Under the pieces are notes generated by a model, which worked only from the letters and a program-made list of their open reading frames with translations, searched no databases and was not told where the DNA came from. Positions 44,601 to 51,304 of a DNA stretch of 64,000 nucleotides are shown here, in pieces (position 1 is the stretch's first letter; every line of letters starts with the position of its first letter). The DNA lies in contig JAFZIJ010000016.1 of assembly GCA_017554445.1 (NCBI GenBank), forward strand, positions 1-64,000, in the 5' to 3' direction. This DNA comes from Victivallales bacterium (GTDB taxonomy: Bacteria; Verrucomicrobiota; Lentisphaeria; Oligosphaerales; Oligosphaeraceae). A program made the translations under genes and the position numbers.

Positions 44601-44839
44601 CCGTCGATCTGCGTAGTGGCTACAACGGCAACGAGATGGGTGCCTATGTGGAATTCCGTGACGCGAAAGTGTCGTTCTTCCTGCGGACGCTGGCCCGCGG
44701 CACTCACAGCCTGCGTTACCGTCTCCGCGCGGAGATTCCGGGCAAGTTCAGCGCCTTGCCGACGCAGATCAGCGGCATGTACGCCCCCGAACTGCGCGGC
44801 AATTCCGACGAATTCAAGCTGAAGATCAAAGACAAGTGA
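38627..44839 (+). CDS. Bacterial alpha-2-macroglobulin family protein with thioester motif
   Basis: A 2070-residue exported giant, the longest gene here. The signal peptide ends at CCAHA|DDM. Residues 25-420 are helical and TPR-like. MG1-MG6 beta domains follow, including FFLTDRPVYRPGQKVEF (about 645-665). Residues 796-840 are a Trp/Tyr-rich insert with 14 or so Trp, such as GNGYWWYWTDCPWYPGW. Residues 1245-1305 form a Met/Ala-rich flexible stretch (AMKAAPMKALAAAPAPMM) at the bait position. The A2M domain starts near NFADTALWIASLETDENG (1313). The thioester is PYGCTEQTLNRF with Cys1533, Glu1535 and Gln1536. Such proteins trap proteases covalently in the periplasm. The usual pbpC partner is absent. 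Confidence 0.93.
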   Translation: MSHGKFFFSVMALMAFACCAHADDMKAFSDAAKLSGDGKFKEAYDAYVKLLDDPQNSGRLAADIFNGAVYCLSRLNRIGEFDALLKKTLEMRKDDWRFVSRYHYPMSNGYILDGKFTRGWNRGGQARYIDVRYADLLAQTKLMVRNMPSVEEKDSYEFYKGLAGIFSNLFGNGFQGPKTILTDLTQEPDYLNPHVMGSMTEGTPVDADGNPVFFLCPKSFEEAKNDGERVVWAYQMAAKCNIQEIYRIYAKLELVTFYKRLYGVETLIQSGFFNRRGKQDDEAFRDSILALETLKDNETIAKLATGIKRFNLPDECNPIVLNQRLVETIDQSKHLFHQPYLDLAAIYENRCQYEKALIWWRKYLELVDKPHIDKSSAENARNSIRKITGNWCRIDDVRKQIAGEMGSMRLCFRNGTKANFTLQRIDMDQIVADCQEYLANLKGRGNDWNQRNFTNLAWRLYQMDGGEKKYLKETTATWSMDVTPAEKYHDRTITVPLPAQKSGWYLLTCSLEKGENTARVPVYFADTEIVEKQLKDGKKLWQVLDAKSGQPLANEKVEFFVLSTWWNDKTKKQESDHSRFAEVTDSEGKIVKSDAELFDGHKETNGEVQIVLKDDTGRRAWYSTNGSYRGGRFGVRMFDENFPENQTRAFFLTDRPVYRPGQKVEFKFWIAKSQYDYEGKSAAAGLMYDVEIRDPRGQVIKKYNITADSYGGIANTFELPADAMLGVYHVNMQHGSGMFRVEEYKKPEFEVTIDTPKEAPELGDKFELTVKAKYYFGAPVSEGTAKIKILRMTHEAKWWPVRPWDWYYGNGYWWYWTDCPWYPGWAKWGCRAPRWSWYRGGFSYEAPEVVMDLEQKLQPDGTVKITVDTAMAKQLLGDRDHKYEITASVTDSSRREIHGQGSVTVAREPFKAYVWLDRGYGLVGDAMTANMQARTLDGAPVSGKGVMKLYRVMYNKEGVAEETEERSWEVDADAQGKGQQMFSASRAGQYRLSWTLTDAKGRSVEGGQLFTVHGPGYDGRDFRYNALELIPDKAEYAAGETVKLMINTELSGSVVMLFVRGTQGLLPLPQIIRMKGKSQIVEIPVEKKDMPNIYVEAYTMANGVLHNVIREIIVPPEKKMLDVAVKPEVERSKPGTTNKAKIVLKDLQGKPYRGSVVVSVYDKSLEYISGGSNIGDIRKFFWQWRRHHHLNGGIFNRWPLYQILKEGEVFMQSIGMFSQYLADMVDVSSTMAKGDIDGDAGDGRLGMMRAERPRAKMAMKAAPMKALAAAPAPMMEAKAAGGAMMAVNAAMDVAEAEEAVADEGGMVEPTVRSNFADTALWIASLETDENGEADIEIPMPENLSTWKIRVWAMGNGTRVGEGSTEVITTKDLIVRLEAPRFFVQSDEVVLSAIAHNYLKEKKTVDVELKLDGGCLKAKDRLKKSVKIDAGGESRVDWRVSVVKDGEAVVQMRALTDEESDAVEQKFPVFVHGADKQVAFSGALRPDQTEAKITLEIPKQRRPETTKLEVRWSPTLALAMIDAVPYLADYPYGCTEQTLNRFLPAEQTRQVLRDLGVSLADIKAARANLNAQEIGDAETRKAQWKRYDRDPVFDEELLDSMIRKGLKDLTAMQCSDGGWGWFSGWGERSWPHTTAIVVQGLKTAESCKLVVPNDVLRRGIQWLDNYQKEQVRRLKLKPEDRHYKSSADNTDALIYRILCECGVFNKEMDDFLFRDKVKSLSPYGLALYGLGLYYAKQADRLAEVMQNLGQFVVQDNENQTAYLNIGNGFWWCWYGDEIETQAAYLKLLAVTKEQPELASRFVKYLLNNRKHATYWRSTRDTAACLDAFATYLQFSNEMNPDMTVEILLDGKVVATSKITRENLFTADLTFVAEAEKLASGKHELAIRKTGSVPLYFNAYLSYFTLEDFITKTGLEVKVERRVYKLVRDDKMADATDSRGQAIKQRVEQYKRVPLKTGDTLESGDQLEIELIVESKNDYEYLLMEDYKAAGTEAVDLRSGYNGNEMGAYVEFRDAKVSFFLRTLARGTHSLRYRLRAEIPGKFSALPTQISGMYAPELRGNSDEFKLKIKDK

Positions 44840-44840
44840 G

Positions 44841-44870
44841 CTAAAAGCTTAAAGCTGAAAGCTTAAAGCA
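44841..44870. repeat. GCTTAAA heptamer array
   Basis: One base after the stop codon: GCTAAAA, GCTTAAA, GCTGAAA, GCTTAAA at 7-bp spacing, almost identical to the array after the gene ending at 26790. Confidence 0.82.
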
Positions 44871-44886
44871 TAATACATTAGAGGTT

Positions 44887-44970
44887 CTAGATTTCTAGGC
44901 AGCTAGGCGGCTAGACGGCTAGAAACCTAGAATGCTAGCCATCTAGAATGCTAGCCATCTAGCCATCTAG
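44887..44970. repeat. Eleven CTAG words at exact 8-bp spacing
   Basis: CTAG begins at 44887, 44895, 44903, 44911, 44919, 44927, 44935, 44943, 44951, 44959 and 44967, with changing 4-base fillers (ATTT, GCAG, GCGG, ACGG, AAAC, AATG, CCAT). Because CTAG is a palindrome, the array can pair with itself in many registers. It lies between convergent genes. Confidence 0.93.
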
Positions 44971-44997
44971 TAGCCGCTTTGCCACGCAAAGCGGCTA
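44971..44997. terminator. 11-bp perfect hairpin at convergent gene ends
   Basis: TAGCCGCTTTG (44971-44981), loop CCACG, CAAAGCGGCTA (44987-44997). The right arm overlaps the stop codon of the minus-strand glycosidase. No clear T-run, so the terminator role is tentative. Confidence 0.6.
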
Positions 44998-47118
44998 TGG
45001 TGCCACATCCGCGAAGATGTCTTTGATGTCCAACGTGCCGTTGCAGGCGGGCTTCGCCGTGTTGACGATGTAGATGTTCGCGAGTGTCACAGGAGCGCGC
45101 ATGCCGACGGGCGGGCGGATGCTGACATCTTGCCAACCGCCTTTCGGAACATCATTATGGAACGTCAGATAGTGCGTACTGTTCAGAGAGTCGATGAAAA
45201 TGGCTCGAAGGAGCATTTTGCCTTCGCCTTGGACACGCGCCTTGAGACGCAGGCGGATGGGCGTCGTCTCGAATTTGCGCTGCGGACGGAAGTTGACGCT
45301 GCGTGTTCCAGGGCCTGCGCCAAGATTGAACGCCATGCGCAGGAAATTCTTTCCATCTTCTTCTTGGACAGAGCTTTCCAGCTTCAGCGGATCCTGCGCG
45401 GGCACGACGTCGCAGGGCAGTTCCATGCCGGGCTTGAATTCGCAGACGGAAATCTCTTTCGTGCAGTTCAGCGGAATCTGGCAGGAGGCGTTGCCGAGAC
45501 TGACACGGGCCTGCGGCTGCGCGCCGCTCTTCACGGCGATGAATTCGCCCGGCTTGCCAAGCTTGAAGCCGCTGTCTTCCGCAAGCTCCCATGTTAGCTT
45601 TTCGACAGGAATCTCCACTTGATTGCCTTTCGCGTTCTCTCCGAAGACCTTAACGGAACCTTTGTCTTCCGGGCACATCGTCAGAGAGGCAGGAACGACG
45701 ACGAGTTTCGCAAAGTCATGGACGACTTCTATTTCCAATTTGGCGGAGACTTCCGGATGTTCACGATGGCGGACGATGAAGGCGGCCGTGCCTTCCTTCT
45801 TGATATCCGCAAGCGTGACGGCACCGTCTTTCAATACGCAGGAGAACAACGTATCTTGCTCGGCGGGAATCAGTTCCCACGCCTCTGCTTTGACATCGAC
45901 AGGATTGAAATAGATGTCGCCCGGCCAGAATTGCAGGCGGCCTGTCAGGCCAGGAGCCAGAAGAAGGCGTTTCGGATGGATTTCCAACGTCGCCAACGGG
46001 CCTTGTTCAACTTCGGAGACGACGATGACGCCGTTGGCGTTGCGGCGGAGGCCGCCATCGGACGGACGGTTTTCGACGACATCGCGCACGATAGCCGTCG
46101 TGGAACCGCCGCCGTCGAGATTGAGGGCTTCCTTCATGCCCCATTCCTTCATGAAAACGGCGAGATCTTCATAGCGCATGCCGATGGACCATCCGGGCTG
46201 GCGGCCATCGACGGTCATCAGCATGATTTCGTCGTCGTTGAAACCGATGGTCGTACGCGGATGGCGTGCCTTGTCTCCAGTGCCTGGAGCAAAGGGCAGT
46301 TCACCGTCCTTCAGCAGGATGACACCGCCGCCGACCGCTTGCGTGACAGGCTGCCCCGCTTCTGGAACTTCCATTTTGAAAACGACTTCCGTGCCTTCTT
46401 TCAGATTGGACAGCAACGCTTTTGATTCATCGCCTGCGGCGACAAGAACGAGTTCCGCCAAATCGTCGGTTTCGATTTTCCCTGCGTTGAAATTGCCTGT
46501 GACTTTCGCCGTCCAGTTGCCGTGGGCGCCCAATGGGACGTTGTCCAGACGGAGGCGAAGGCCGGCGGGCAATTCCCACTGGAAGTCGCGCGTGAAAAGG
46601 AAGAGGCCATTTTCAGTTGGCGGGCGATTGACTGTTTGAATAGGAAGCGTTTTATCACCGACAAGAAGCGTTGCGTTAATGGTAATCACCCCAATATGCG
46701 GGACACGGTCTGCCGTGATGTAGAAGGCCGTGCGACCAGCACTGCTTTCAACGAGACGGCCATTGCTGATGGATGCACCAACCGTCATGCCGGCCGTCTT
46801 ACTGTGGGCCATATGGAAGAAGTCGCCGTTCGTTCCACCGACGACCTGCCGTTTTGGTCCTTTGAAACGGTTGATGGTATTGCGGAGATTTTCATCGCCT
46901 GTCAGACGGTCGAACGCCATGACGACTTCCAGATGGGTAAGTGGTTCCTGCCGTTTGACATGGATGAGTCGAATCTCATACGGGCCAGGGCGGGTGATGC
47001 GGCTGTATTCGACGCCTGGGCCGACTTTGCGGCGGATGATGTCCTCCGCATGGACTTGGCAAAGCGCCAAAATCATGACAAACGCGAAAAACGGACGAAT
47101 GAATCGATTCAACATCAT
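44995..47118 (-). CDS. Secreted phosphodiester glycosidase (NAGPA-domain protein)
   Basis: A 707-residue exported protein with a signal peptide ending at CQVHA|EDII; GGAAAACC precedes the ATG. Residues 60-360 carry the NAGPA/DUF2233 phosphodiester-glycosidase domain, with GGTNGDFFHM (94-103), GGGVILLKDGE and NLDGGGSTTAIV (from 333). Enzymes of this fold remove GlcNAc from GlcNAc-1-phosphodiesters, so wall or capsule phosphodiesters are possible substrates. Residues 365-707 are accessory beta domains, the last resembling a carbohydrate-binding jelly roll (RLKARVQGEGKMLLRAIFID). It faces the alpha-2-macroglobulin gene. Confidence 0.87.
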   Translation of the reverse strand: MMLNRFIRPFFAFVMILALCQVHAEDIIRRKVGPGVEYSRITRPGPYEIRLIHVKRQEPLTHLEVVMAFDRLTGDENLRNTINRFKGPKRQVVGGTNGDFFHMAHSKTAGMTVGASISNGRLVESSAGRTAFYITADRVPHIGVITINATLLVGDKTLPIQTVNRPPTENGLFLFTRDFQWELPAGLRLRLDNVPLGAHGNWTAKVTGNFNAGKIETDDLAELVLVAAGDESKALLSNLKEGTEVVFKMEVPEAGQPVTQAVGGGVILLKDGELPFAPGTGDKARHPRTTIGFNDDEIMLMTVDGRQPGWSIGMRYEDLAVFMKEWGMKEALNLDGGGSTTAIVRDVVENRPSDGGLRRNANGVIVVSEVEQGPLATLEIHPKRLLLAPGLTGRLQFWPGDIYFNPVDVKAEAWELIPAEQDTLFSCVLKDGAVTLADIKKEGTAAFIVRHREHPEVSAKLEIEVVHDFAKLVVVPASLTMCPEDKGSVKVFGENAKGNQVEIPVEKLTWELAEDSGFKLGKPGEFIAVKSGAQPQARVSLGNASCQIPLNCTKEISVCEFKPGMELPCDVVPAQDPLKLESSVQEEDGKNFLRMAFNLGAGPGTRSVNFRPQRKFETTPIRLRLKARVQGEGKMLLRAIFIDSLNSTHYLTFHNDVPKGGWQDVSIRPPVGMRAPVTLANIYIVNTAKPACNGTLDIKDIFADVAP

Positions 47119-47330
47119 GGTTTTCCTTTTGGGGTGATGGGACTGTATGGATAATGCACAATCCTTTTAAAATACGTCCATTTATTGAAGTGGCAAATCA
47201 CTAGACCGCTTTGCGGAGCTAAAAGCTACAAGTAGAATGCTAAAGGCAAATGCAATGCCATCTGCTTGGAGTGAAATGAAGGAGAAAGAGGCTTAGATGA
47301 AAGAAATGCAAGAAAATTTTAGCTGATGGT

Positions 47331-47358
47331 TTGCAAAAATGGAAAAACGGTGTAATGT
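47331..47358 (+). promoter_or_regulatory. Candidate promoter of tRNA-Thr
   Basis: TTGCAA (47331-47336) and TAATGT (47353-47358) with a 16-bp spacer lie 25 bp before the mature tRNA 5' end. Match and position are fair only. Confidence 0.3.
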
Positions 47359-47382
47359 AATGACGTTTTCATCAATGAAGAC

Positions 47383-47457
47383 GCCAGCATAGCTCAGCGG
47401 TAGAGCAGCGCATTCGTAATGCGCAGGTCAAGGGTTCAAATCCCTTCGCTGGCTCCA
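47383..47457 (+). tRNA. tRNA-Thr (anticodon CGU)
   Basis: A 75-nt cloverleaf with encoded CCA. Acceptor GCCAGCA/CGCTGGC (one A-C mismatch at the inner pair), D stem GCTC/GAGC, anticodon stem GCGCA/TGCGC with loop TTCGTAA (anticodon CGT), T arm AAGGG-TTCAAAT-CCCTT, discriminator T. CGU reads ACG codons. Confidence 0.95.
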
Positions 47458-47463
47458 TCATAG

Positions 47464-47492
47464 CCGTCCGCCGATTGGCGGACGGTTTTTTT
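47464..47492 (+). terminator. Rho-independent terminator of tRNA-Thr
   Basis: CCGTCCGCC (47464-47472), GATT loop, GGCGGACGG (47477-47485), then seven T. It starts seven bases after the tRNA CCA. Confidence 0.95.
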
Positions 47493-47589
47493 GTGTGTTG
47501 GAGAAGCCGCTGACTTCCTTTGACAGATGCGTGTCGAATGATACATTAAGAGATTGCGTTTGTCGTTAACACTTCATAAAGGATGCACG

Positions 47590-48324
47590 ATGCTGAACAC
47601 GTTATTCTCAAAAACACGTCGAGTGATTGCTTTAGCAGGCATAGGCCTGTTTGCCGCGAACGGCTTAATGGCGGATATATTGCCATACCCGACCCGTCAC
47701 CGTCCACAGCCCATTCCCATGAAGGGTGATCCGTCGCAACAGCAGCCCGTCAGGCCATATATCGAGCGGCCGGAACCTGCGAAACATGGGGCACCGATGC
47801 CTATGACCGGGACGATGTACGGACGTTTGATTTGGTTGGGCTTGAACGCGACGCAGGACGCGAATTATGCTCTGTGCAGAAAAGACGGTGAAAAAATGAT
47901 TCCCGTGTGCTATATCAAGACGGTGGGAAGAAGTCTTGAACGCTTTGAAAACCATGAGGTTAAAGCCACAGGCTTTCTTCAGACGATGAAAGGATGGAGT
48001 TGTCCGCTTCTTGTTGGCGTTTACCCAGACAACGTCGAGTTCCATAATCCTGAAGATGGCAAGCCCAAGCCGCCGGCGGCTGTTTTTACTCCAGCAGATC
48101 AGAGATCCGTACCACCGCTGCCAAAGCCTGATGCCGTCAAACCGTTGCCACCGCCAGCCGCTGTTCAGCCACCGCAACCGAAGCCAGAGCCTGTGAAGCC
48201 GTTGCCGTCTGAGGTTGGCCAGCCGCCACAACCGTTGATTCCGCGGGATGCTGGGAAGACGTTTACGCCGTCGACACAGGAGACTTTCAAGCCAAACCCG
48301 CAGGCAAAGCAATTTCATCGTTGA
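47590..48324 (+). CDS. Secreted proline-rich protein of unknown function
   Basis: A 244-residue protein. The start is set at 47590 because AAAGGA lies 7-12 bp upstream; the longer frame at 47554 lacks a ribosome site. The signal peptide ends near NGLMA|DILP. Residues 70-150 form a compact domain (MTGTMYGRLIWLGLN, VCYIKTVGRSLERFENHEVKATGFLQ) that could be a small OB- or beta-barrel-like fold. Residues 155-244 are Pro/Lys-rich (PKPPAAV, KPLPPPAAVQPPQPKPEPV), as in wall- or membrane-spanning linkers. The signal-peptide junction MADIL is shared with the small ORF at 48541. I do not recognise the family. Confidence 0.75.
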   Translation: MLNTLFSKTRRVIALAGIGLFAANGLMADILPYPTRHRPQPIPMKGDPSQQQPVRPYIERPEPAKHGAPMPMTGTMYGRLIWLGLNATQDANYALCRKDGEKMIPVCYIKTVGRSLERFENHEVKATGFLQTMKGWSCPLLVGVYPDNVEFHNPEDGKPKPPAAVFTPADQRSVPPLPKPDAVKPLPPPAAVQPPQPKPEPVKPLPSEVGQPPQPLIPRDAGKTFTPSTQETFKPNPQAKQFHR

Positions 48325-48334
48325 TTTTTGACGT

Positions 48335-48368
48335 AACGGCCTGGATGCGAGTCATCTGGGCCGTTTTC
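48335..48368 (+). terminator. Probable terminator after the proline-rich gene
   Basis: AACGGCC (48335-48341) and GGCCGTT (48359-48365) form a 7-bp stem with a 17-base loop, followed by TTTTCTT. It lies just after the stop codon at 48324. Confidence 0.6.
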
Positions 48369-48540
48369 TTGTTTGTCCATGTGATGGCTTGATTTTAGTA
48401 TTTTTCCACTAAATTTGTGAATGTCATGAAAATGGGGGGGCAATATTGTCCATACCTTAGTGTGAGAGGTTTTTTATGGGTATGTATGTGCAACACATGC
48501 CGTGTGGGGTAATAGTATAAATGAGTAGTAGGAGGTTTTC

Positions 48541-48878
48541 ATGAAGATGATGAAACGAAACAGATGTTTCATGATGTTGACGGCTTTTTTCATGTTGCTG
48601 GTGGCAAAACCCGCGATGGCGGATATACTTGGAGGCCAAGAAGTTCAGGATCACAGAAGCCAGAAGCACCGAAAACGAGAGGCCGATTTCTGGAAGAACC
48701 GCTCATGCAGATGTATTTGGTTCAATTGGATAACAAAAGGAGAAGACGTTATGGAGGCACGATTATGAGCCATCTGGATTGGCTGAAACAACGCATGATA
48801 ATGTTTTTTAGAAAAAACTTGTCTATAAATTCTGTAGGAAAGACTAAGTCAGGATTCAGTTTGTTATATACGGTTTGA
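48541..48878 (+). pseudogene. Small exported protein, possibly frameshifted
   Basis: A strong ribosome site (TAGGAGG, 7-8 bp spacing) precedes the ATG at 48541, and the first 30 residues are a clear signal peptide (TAFFMLLVAKPAMADIL). The frame then reads an unlikely Arg/Lys/Trp-rich tail and stops at 48768. The frame one base over, open to 48878, gives a more natural sequence (GSQKPEAPKTRGRFLEEP, MQMYLVQLDNK) ending four bases before the permease ATG, which fits coupled translation. Either a one-base shift broke the gene near 48635, or two tiny overlapping ORFs (ATGA at 48765) exist. The choice cannot be made from one sequence. Confidence 0.4.
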
Positions 48879-48882
48879 TAAG

Positions 48883-49899
48883 ATGATGCTTGTCTTCGCC
48901 ATGATATTCCATTTTCTCGTCGATGCACTGTGCGGATCGACGATGATGTGGCATGTCGTGAAAGATCTTCCGGAAAAAGCGTTTGAACTGGTCATGTTCT
49001 ACAATGCGCTGGCATTTGCAACGCAAGTTTTTACAGGTTGGTTTGCAGACAGGGTGAAACATGACCGTTTGCTATGGCTTGTCTCCATTGCCTTGTTGTT
49101 AATCGGAGCGACAGGGGCACTCAGCATGCCGTGGCTGGCAACCGTTCTCTTGGGGCTTGGAAACAGTCTGTTCCACGTCTCGGCAGGACGGGAAGTAATT
49201 CGCCATTATGCACATAGAGGTAAGGGGAAGGCGTTCGAACTTGGCCTTTTTGTCGCGCCTGGTGTGCTAGGCATTGGGCTTGGCTGCATGTTTCCGACAG
49301 AATTGTATATCATTTCTCTAGGGGGATTCTGGCTGACGTTAACGCCTTTCTTGTGGATTTGGCCAAAAGAAACACCTGAAACGGAAGTCGTTGAGAAATC
49401 AAAACAAGTTGATATTCAATGTCTTCTTGCGGCCCTTGTGATGACGTTCTGCGTGTTCTGCCGAGCGGCGTCTGGATTCTGCGCGGAAGCGCCGTGGAAG
49501 GCTTCCACCACGTTGTCTATCCTGTGTTTCGTATTGGTGATGGGCGGCAAGATGGCAGGCGGTTTCGCAGGAGACCATTGCGGCCATTGGCTGACGGGAA
49601 TCGTGGCGTTGGCGATTTCATGGGCGTTGTTTGCGTTCGGCGGCGGAAACGTTGTCATCGGGCTGTCTGCGCAGTTCATCGCTAACTTAATGATGGCCAT
49701 TACATTATATATATTGGTCAAGTTGTATCCATCATCGCCTGGACTGATGTTCGGGCTGGCGGCGGCCGTCCTGTTTCCAGGTTCCCTCATGAAACTGCTA
49801 CCGAACCATGGAATGATTTTCAACATCTCCTACCTGTTGGCAGCCATCAGTTTCGGAATCGCATGGTGGCTATGCCATAAGAGGAAATTATGTTCATAA
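48883..49899 (+). CDS. MFS-like polytopic membrane protein
   Basis: A 338-residue inner-membrane protein with about ten hydrophobic segments from residue 2 to the end. The FTGWFADRVKHDRLLWL segment (about 50-66) matches the MFS loop 2-3 pattern (G-aDr-grR). It is shorter than the usual 400 residues and has only 10-11 segments. The substrate is unknown. No ribosome site precedes the ATG-ATG start; translation is probably coupled to the upstream small ORF. Its last codons overlap the next gene by 10 bases. Confidence 0.75.
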   Translation: MMLVFAMIFHFLVDALCGSTMMWHVVKDLPEKAFELVMFYNALAFATQVFTGWFADRVKHDRLLWLVSIALLLIGATGALSMPWLATVLLGLGNSLFHVSAGREVIRHYAHRGKGKAFELGLFVAPGVLGIGLGCMFPTELYIISLGGFWLTLTPFLWIWPKETPETEVVEKSKQVDIQCLLAALVMTFCVFCRAASGFCAEAPWKASTTLSILCFVLVMGGKMAGGFAGDHCGHWLTGIVALAISWALFAFGGGNVVIGLSAQFIANLMMAITLYILVKLYPSSPGLMFGLAAAVLFPGSLMKLLPNHGMIFNISYLLAAISFGIAWWLCHKRKLCS

Positions 49900-50219
49900 C
49901 GTTGGTCATCATCGGCAGCGCCTTGTTGACGATTCTGGTGGAGACGTTGGTTTTCATGACCAACCGCGAATACAGAAATCGCCATTTCGTGGTGGCGTCC
50001 GTTGTTGTCAACGCCACCACGAATATACTGCTGAATGTGTCTTTCTATTTGTCAGGAGGGGAGTTCGAACTGTTGTCGATTCCCGTTCTGATGTCTGAAT
50101 TTGTTGTTTTCATCACGGAATTTATCGCTTACGGACTGTGGTTCCGTTTCACATGGAAACTGATGGCTTTCGTGTTTTTGGCTAATCTCATCACGTTCTC
50201 CATGAGCTTTCTGTTTTGA
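49890..50219 (+). CDS. Small integral membrane protein
   Basis: A 109-residue protein with three or four hydrophobic segments (about 2-22, 30-52, 60-85, 90-108). It starts inside the last codons of the MFS-like gene (ATGTTCATAA overlap), a strong sign of coupled translation and probably of a joint complex. The family is not recognised. Confidence 0.72.
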   Translation: MFITLVIIGSALLTILVETLVFMTNREYRNRHFVVASVVVNATTNILLNVSFYLSGGEFELLSIPVLMSEFVVFITEFIAYGLWFRFTWKLMAFVFLANLITFSMSFLF

Positions 50220-50304
50220 ATGACAGTCGTTTGACATTCATTGTTTGATGTATAAATTAAAAAGATGTTTTAATTATTTAAGAATCAAGCAAGAACCTTA
50301 AAAT

Positions 50305-51267
50305 ATGAAAAAGTCATTCAAATTCCTAATCCGACATTGGAAAGCCATTATCGGAATCATCTTTCTTCTAGGATGTTCCGGCTGCATCACGACGGCGGTC
50401 GTCATCCATAAAAAACTGAAAAATGCCGATTATCTGGAAGATTGGAAGGATGGCGACGGCACCATCATCGCCGACATCGTCTATGATGAACAGAAAAACT
50501 TGAAGTACGACCTCTATCTGCCTAATACTACGAGTGATAAGCCAGTCGGCGCGATGCTGTTCATCCATGGCGGAGCTTGGAAAATGGGCAAGCGGAGCGA
50601 CATGGCGCATGCCTGCAAACGTTTTGTCAAAGAAGGCTATGTGACGGCGACGATCCAGTATTCGCTTGTCACAAAAGAAAATAAAGTTCCATTTTCCACC
50701 ATGCTGGATGACATCAGCAAGTGCTTGGAACACATGAAATTAACAGCGGCGGCAAACCATCATCCTGTAAAAGCGGTCGCGTTGTCTGGTATATCGGCGG
50801 GCGGTCATTTGTCAATGCTGTATGCTTATTCAAGGGCGAAGACGTCGCCGATTCCGATCGCTTTCGTCTTTCAGCAGGTTGGTCCGGCCAGTTTTGAAAA
50901 AGGCATGTGGACGAATCATCCGGAATGGTCCTATGGTTTGGCTGTGGCTGGATCAGGCATCGAAATGAGCAAGGAAGATTTTGAAAGTGGCAAAATGGCG
51001 GATGTCGTCAAATCCATTTCCCCTGCGCTGCTGATTGACGAACATTCGGTTCCGACCATCGCCGCCTATGGTGGAAAAGACGAACTGGTTCCAAACACAC
51101 ATGCGGAGAAAATTCGCGAAGCCCTTGAAACGCATCATGTTCCGCATGTCTTCATCCTATATCCAAATTCAGGCCATTTTCTCTGCGAAGATCCAGATTG
51201 CGCAAAACAATACCGCAAGGCTATTCTGGAATTCTGCCAGAAATATTTTGATTCAGAGGGCGAATAG
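50305..51267 (+). CDS. Alpha/beta hydrolase, carboxylesterase-like, possible lipoprotein
   Basis: A 320-residue protein. The N-terminal hydrophobic stretch ends in LLGC, so lipidation at Cys24 is possible; otherwise it is an anchor. The hydrolase domain shows the HGGAW oxyanion loop (88-92), the nucleophile Ser164 in GISAGGH, an acid in AAYGGKDELVP and a late His in NSGHFLC. This is the BD-FAE/acetyl-esterase pattern, as for the 9186 gene, but this one is exported. It probably deacylates carbohydrates at the cell surface. The substrate is not visible. Confidence 0.82.
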   Translation: MKKSFKFLIRHWKAIIGIIFLLGCSGCITTAVVIHKKLKNADYLEDWKDGDGTIIADIVYDEQKNLKYDLYLPNTTSDKPVGAMLFIHGGAWKMGKRSDMAHACKRFVKEGYVTATIQYSLVTKENKVPFSTMLDDISKCLEHMKLTAAANHHPVKAVALSGISAGGHLSMLYAYSRAKTSPIPIAFVFQQVGPASFEKGMWTNHPEWSYGLAVAGSGIEMSKEDFESGKMADVVKSISPALLIDEHSVPTIAAYGGKDELVPNTHAEKIREALETHHVPHVFILYPNSGHFLCEDPDCAKQYRKAILEFCQKYFDSEGE

Positions 51268-51304
51268 AACAGACGGATTTTCAATCAAGCCGTAACGGAC
51301 GCCG

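Noticed and set aside
44887-44970. CRISPR array
   Set aside because: The regular spacing is only 8 bp with 4-base fillers. There are no 25-40-bp repeats with unique spacers and no cas genes in the window.
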